From NCBI RefSeq assembly GCF_025137375.1, contig NZ_CP073720.1:6472501-6536500 (forward strand): DNA of 64,000 nucleotides. Reading direction: 5' to 3'. Positions 61,479 through 64,000 of the stretch are shown here, piece after piece. Numbering within the stretch: position 1 is the stretch's first letter; each line of letters opens with the position of its first letter. The DNA comes from Dactylosporangium fulvum. GTDB lineage: Bacteria; Actinomycetota; Actinomycetes; Mycobacteriales; Micromonosporaceae. Made by a program: the position numbers and the translations under genes. Below the pieces are notes generated by a model that saw only the letters and a list, made by a program, of their open reading frames with translations, was not told the origin of the DNA and ran no database searches.

Positions 61479-62198
61479 GTGCCGACGGAGCCACTGACTC
61501 TCGCCACGGACAACGCCGCCGCTTTCTGGACCGCCGTCGGCGAGTCCCGCGGCGACGCGCTGACCCGCCGGCCGGGGTTCCTGGCGGTCTCCGGGGACGA
61601 GCGGGCCGGCCTGCGGGTCCTGACCCTGCGCGCCGACCCGTCCGGCGGCGACCTCTCCGAGCTGATCGCCCTCGTGCGGCAGGGCACCGGCCGCCGCGTG
61701 ATGGTCGAGGACGCGTACGGGTCGGTCGACATGAGCCCGCTCGGGCTCGCCGCCCGGCAGCTGCCGGTCATGATCCGCCACCCCGGCGCCCCGCTGCCCG
61801 CGCCGAGCGTCCCGGTCACCCGTGTGACGTCCGCGGAGGACCTGCGCACGGCCGAGCGGATCGTCGTCGACGGGTTCGCCCTGGAGCACTTCCAGCCGTA
61901 CCGGCCGGGGGTGGTCTTCCCGCCGGCGCTGCTGGACCGGGTCGAGCTGTTCCTGGCGGCGATCGACGGGGAGCCCGCCGGCGCCTGCCTGGTGAACCCG
62001 GACGCCGCCGCGGTCGGGGTCTACTGGGTGACCACGATGCCCGAGTTCCGCTCCCGGGGTGTCGGCCGGGCGATCATGCACGAGGTGCTGACCCGCTTCG
62101 ACTCCCGGCCCGTGACGCTCACCGCCTCGCGGTCCGGCCGGCCGCTGTACGAGTCGCTCGGCTTCGACCGGATCACCGCCGCCACCTGGTGGGCGTGA
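61479..62198 (+). CDS. GNAT-family N-acetyltransferase
   Basis: A 239-residue protein: the C-terminal half is a GNAT domain with the acetyl-CoA loop RSRGVGRAIM (about residue 190) and YESLGFDR. The N-terminal half is a less conserved GNAT-like domain. The start is the GTG 61479. The substrate is unknown. Confidence 0.86.
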   Translation: MPTEPLTLATDNAAAFWTAVGESRGDALTRRPGFLAVSGDERAGLRVLTLRADPSGGDLSELIALVRQGTGRRVMVEDAYGSVDMSPLGLAARQLPVMIRHPGAPLPAPSVPVTRVTSAEDLRTAERIVVDGFALEHFQPYRPGVVFPPALLDRVELFLAAIDGEPAGACLVNPDAAAVGVYWVTTMPEFRSRGVGRAIMHEVLTRFDSRPVTLTASRSGRPLYESLGFDRITAATWWA

Positions 62199-62219
62199 GG
62201 GTAGCCCGGACGGCCCTCA
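62196..62219. terminator. Short hairpin between convergent GNAT and LCP genes
   Basis: TGAGGG (62196-62201) pairs with CCCTCA (62214-62219), spanning both stop codons. Confidence 0.4.
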
Positions 62220-63374
62220 GCGGGGCTGGATGACCCAGTCGGGGTGCTGCTCGGCGAAGGCGTCGAGGCGGTCGGCGCGGGCCGCCGCGAAGAGCTCCCC
62301 GGTGGTCTCGTCGAGGGTTTCGTACGACCTGCCGCCGCGCGCGTCGGAGTTGAACCGCCCGCCGTTGGTGCGCAGCATGGTGAGGTCCTCCGGGCCGAGC
62401 CCGCGCAGCCGCAGCATCCACTCGGTGAGCGAGCGCCCGTTGCCGTCGAACGTCAGCGAGTCGCCGATCGCGGTGAGCGTCCGGTCCAGCGCGACCGGGT
62501 TGGTCAGCACGCCGGCCGAGGTGACCCGGTCCGCGAGCGCGAGAAGGAGCTGCTGCTGGTGGCGCTGCCGGCCGTAGTCGCCGTCGGGGAGCAGTTCCCG
62601 CTGCCGCACGTAGTCCAGCGCCTCCCAGCCGGCGAAGTGGCGGCAGCCGACGTGGTAGACCTGGGGACGGACACCCGGGATCTTCTCGGGCCGGAAGTCC
62701 GGCGGGATCAGCCGGTAGGGCGCGGTCTGCCGGCCCTGCGCGTCCCAGCCGATGTGCACGGAGGTCGTCTCGGCGTCGACGCACAGGTCGACCCCGCCGA
62801 CGGCGTCGACCACCTTGCGCAGCCCGGCGAAGTCGACGATCGCCCCGGCGTCGAGCGCGAGCCCGGTGAGCCGCTGGACGGTGAGCGCGAGCAGCTGGAA
62901 CCCGCCGGCCCGCCCGCCCCGCCCCGACCCCACGGCGAACGCGGCGTTGAGCTTGTCGGTGCCGTGGCCGGGGATCTCGACGCGGGTGTCCCGGGGCAGC
63001 GACACGAGGTACGCCCGCCGGCCGGACGCGGCGACGTGCAGGACGATGACGGAGTCGGCGCGGGAGCCGGCCTGGTCCTCGTGCGGCCGGGCGTCGATGC
63101 CGATGAGGAGCATGTTGTAGCCGGGCTGCCGGTCGAGCTCTTCCTGCGTGACGACCGGCGGCCGCGTGGCCCGGGGCCCCGGCGGAGCGGACAGCCGCGG
63201 CGCCGACTCGATGGTGATGTCCCGCGGTCCGTCCCCGCCCCGGGCGGCGTCCCCGAGCAGGTCGAGCTGATCGACGTTGGCGACGTAGTGTTGCCAGACG
63301 AGTGTTCCCCCGCCGACCATGACGGCGACGGCGAGGATCCCGACGAGCGCCTGGCGCATGAACCGCCGACCCAT
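62217..63374 (-). CDS. LytR-CpsA-Psr (LCP) family cell-wall glycopolymer ligase
   Basis: A 385-residue membrane-anchored enzyme. One N-terminal span (about 7-28, VGILAVAVMVGGGTLVW) is followed by the extracellular LCP domain: NMLLIGIDAR (near 98), SRADSVIVLHVA, YLVSLPRDTRVEI (with Arg-Asp) and LNAAFAVGS. The family transfers teichoic-acid-like glycopolymers from lipid carrier to peptidoglycan. ATG 63374 follows GAGGAGGG. Confidence 0.9.
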   Translation of the reverse strand: MGRRFMRQALVGILAVAVMVGGGTLVWQHYVANVDQLDLLGDAARGGDGPRDITIESAPRLSAPPGPRATRPPVVTQEELDRQPGYNMLLIGIDARPHEDQAGSRADSVIVLHVAASGRRAYLVSLPRDTRVEIPGHGTDKLNAAFAVGSGRGGRAGGFQLLALTVQRLTGLALDAGAIVDFAGLRKVVDAVGGVDLCVDAETTSVHIGWDAQGRQTAPYRLIPPDFRPEKIPGVRPQVYHVGCRHFAGWEALDYVRQRELLPDGDYGRQRHQQQLLLALADRVTSAGVLTNPVALDRTLTAIGDSLTFDGNGRSLTEWMLRLRGLGPEDLTMLRTNGGRFNSDARGGRSYETLDETTGELFAAARADRLDAFAEQHPDWVIQPR

Positions 63375-63436
63375 CCTGCCCTCCTCGTGGAGCAGCATCG
63401 GCAGCCACCGGGTGCGGTTGAGGAGTATCGGCGAAG

Positions 63437-64000
63437 TCAGGAGTCGCGGTAGCCGTAGCGGTGGCGCAGCGGGACGGTCACGGCGCCGGTGAGGTAGCGG
63501 TGACGCGAAGGCATCCGCGTCGTCCACTCGTCGTCCAGCCGCAACGGCACCGCGCCCGAGCGGAACCGCACCGGGTTGCCGGACACCTGGTGGGTCGGGC
63601 GGACCAGCAGTTCGCCGCGCCCGTCCAGCGGGAGTTCCGCCTCCGGCACGCCGCTCAACCGGGTCACCGACCGCACCGTGCCGGCCGGGTCGGCCACCAG
63701 GTCCTCGTAGCGGAACCGGAAATACGGCAACCCCGCCCGCCGCGCGATCCGCTCCGTCGCGAGGTTCCACGCCGACCAGTACAGCGCCGTGAAACCAGGG
63801 TGCATGCGCGGCATCAGGGCGCCGTTCGGGGCGTCCGGGTCATGCTTGAGCCGCTGCCACGAATATGCCACCGCCCGCGGGTCCCGCACGATGTGCGCCA
63901 CCCGGAGGTCGAGGCCCGGCACCCGCAGCAGCGCCGTGAGGTACGACGGGAACTTCGACGAGTCGACGACCACCTTCGCGCCGCTGACCTCGGCGACGGC
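63437..64000 (-). CDS. Sulfotransferase, N-terminus beyond window
   Basis: The visible 188 residues of a sulfotransferase run off the right edge. Seen are VVDSSKFPSYLTALLRVPGL, VAHIVRDPRAVAYSWQRLK (PAPS-binding loop) and YEDLVADPAGTVRSV. The family moves sulfate from PAPS to an acceptor. It is next to the LCP gene, so it may act on an envelope polysaccharide or small metabolite. Confidence 0.85.
   Translation of the reverse strand, partial: AVAEVSGAKVVVDSSKFPSYLTALLRVPGLDLRVAHIVRDPRAVAYSWQRLKHDPDAPNGALMPRMHPGFTALYWSAWNLATERIARRAGLPYFRFRYEDLVADPAGTVRSVTRLSGVPEAELPLDGRGELLVRPTHQVSGNPVRFRSGAVPLRLDDEWTTRMPSRHRYLTGAVTVPLRHRYGYRDS

Overview
The window is high-GC DNA (about 70 % G+C, strong G/C third-position bias, many GTG starts, ATGA/GTGA overlaps) of a filamentous-actinomycete chromosome. 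SigE-type ECF sigma factors, LacI-controlled secreted CAZymes, DUF574 methyltransferases, DUF1996/discoidin proteins and IS481 remnants suggest Micromonosporaceae (Actinoplanes/Dactylosporangium-like). That assignment is inference. I see no rRNA, tRNA, CRISPR array or replication origin.

Layout. 1-1194 is a gene-poor GC-rich repeat tract. 1195-3713 holds a MarR regulator divergent from an alpha/beta hydrolase, then an L,D-transpeptidase lipoprotein. 3954-7827 is the most interesting locus: three overlapping genes for an NrtR-like NUDIX protein, a purine-nucleosidase-domain protein, and a multi-span membrane protein. The last two share a short glycine/glutamine motif resembling bacterial amyloid-signalling (BASS/RHIM-like) sequences. 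It looks like a compact effector/receptor conflict module. 7878-9151 encodes an ECF sigma factor coupled to a membrane-anchored signal-peptidase-like protein that lacks the Ser/Lys dyad. 9260-16339 holds DUF427, TetR/MFS, a PCD-VOC fusion, an HSL-type esterase, an SPFH-GYF protein with a zinc-ribbon membrane partner, and an ankyrin protein.

16399-26381 is a sugar (probably sugar-acid) utilisation locus: LacI regulator, ABC importer (binding lipoprotein and two permeases), Gfo/Idh/MocA dehydrogenase, TIM-barrel isomerase, methyltransferase, ROK kinase, RspA/ManD-like dehydratase and an SDR/uronate-dehydrogenase-like enzyme. 26422-29892 has a DUF574 methyltransferase and a DrrAB-like exporter with a MarR regulator carrying a long disordered tail. 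29923-31265 is an intergenic repeat island with two inverted copies of a nested-palindrome element (a third copy lies at 53812) flanking a GC microsatellite.

31266-36017 carries a YgjV-like membrane protein, MazG, DUF4291, a GH75 chitosanase with a ricin-type domain, CutC and a desaturase. 36018-39089 is a degraded accessory stretch with an IS481 remnant, small orphan genes and a minisatellite of 14 perfect 13-bp units. 39090-43368 holds zwf, a Gln/Arg-rich coiled-coil protein, an acyl-CoA desaturase and two small enzymes or unknowns. 43535-48300 is a LacI/DUF1996/GH16 polysaccharide locus with palindromic GAGCGCTC operators.

48683-53658 holds a P-loop kinase, an ABC-2 exporter, and a flavin reductase/LLM monooxygenase pair. 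53812-64000 holds an ECF sigma/anti-sigma pair, a GT2 glycosyltransferase, MerR/MFS, gnd, TetR, an unknown protein, GNAT, an LCP-family ligase and a sulfotransferase cut by the window edge. zwf and gnd supply the oxidative pentose-phosphate pathway but are about 18 kb apart. GATC-containing hairpins recur between genes throughout.
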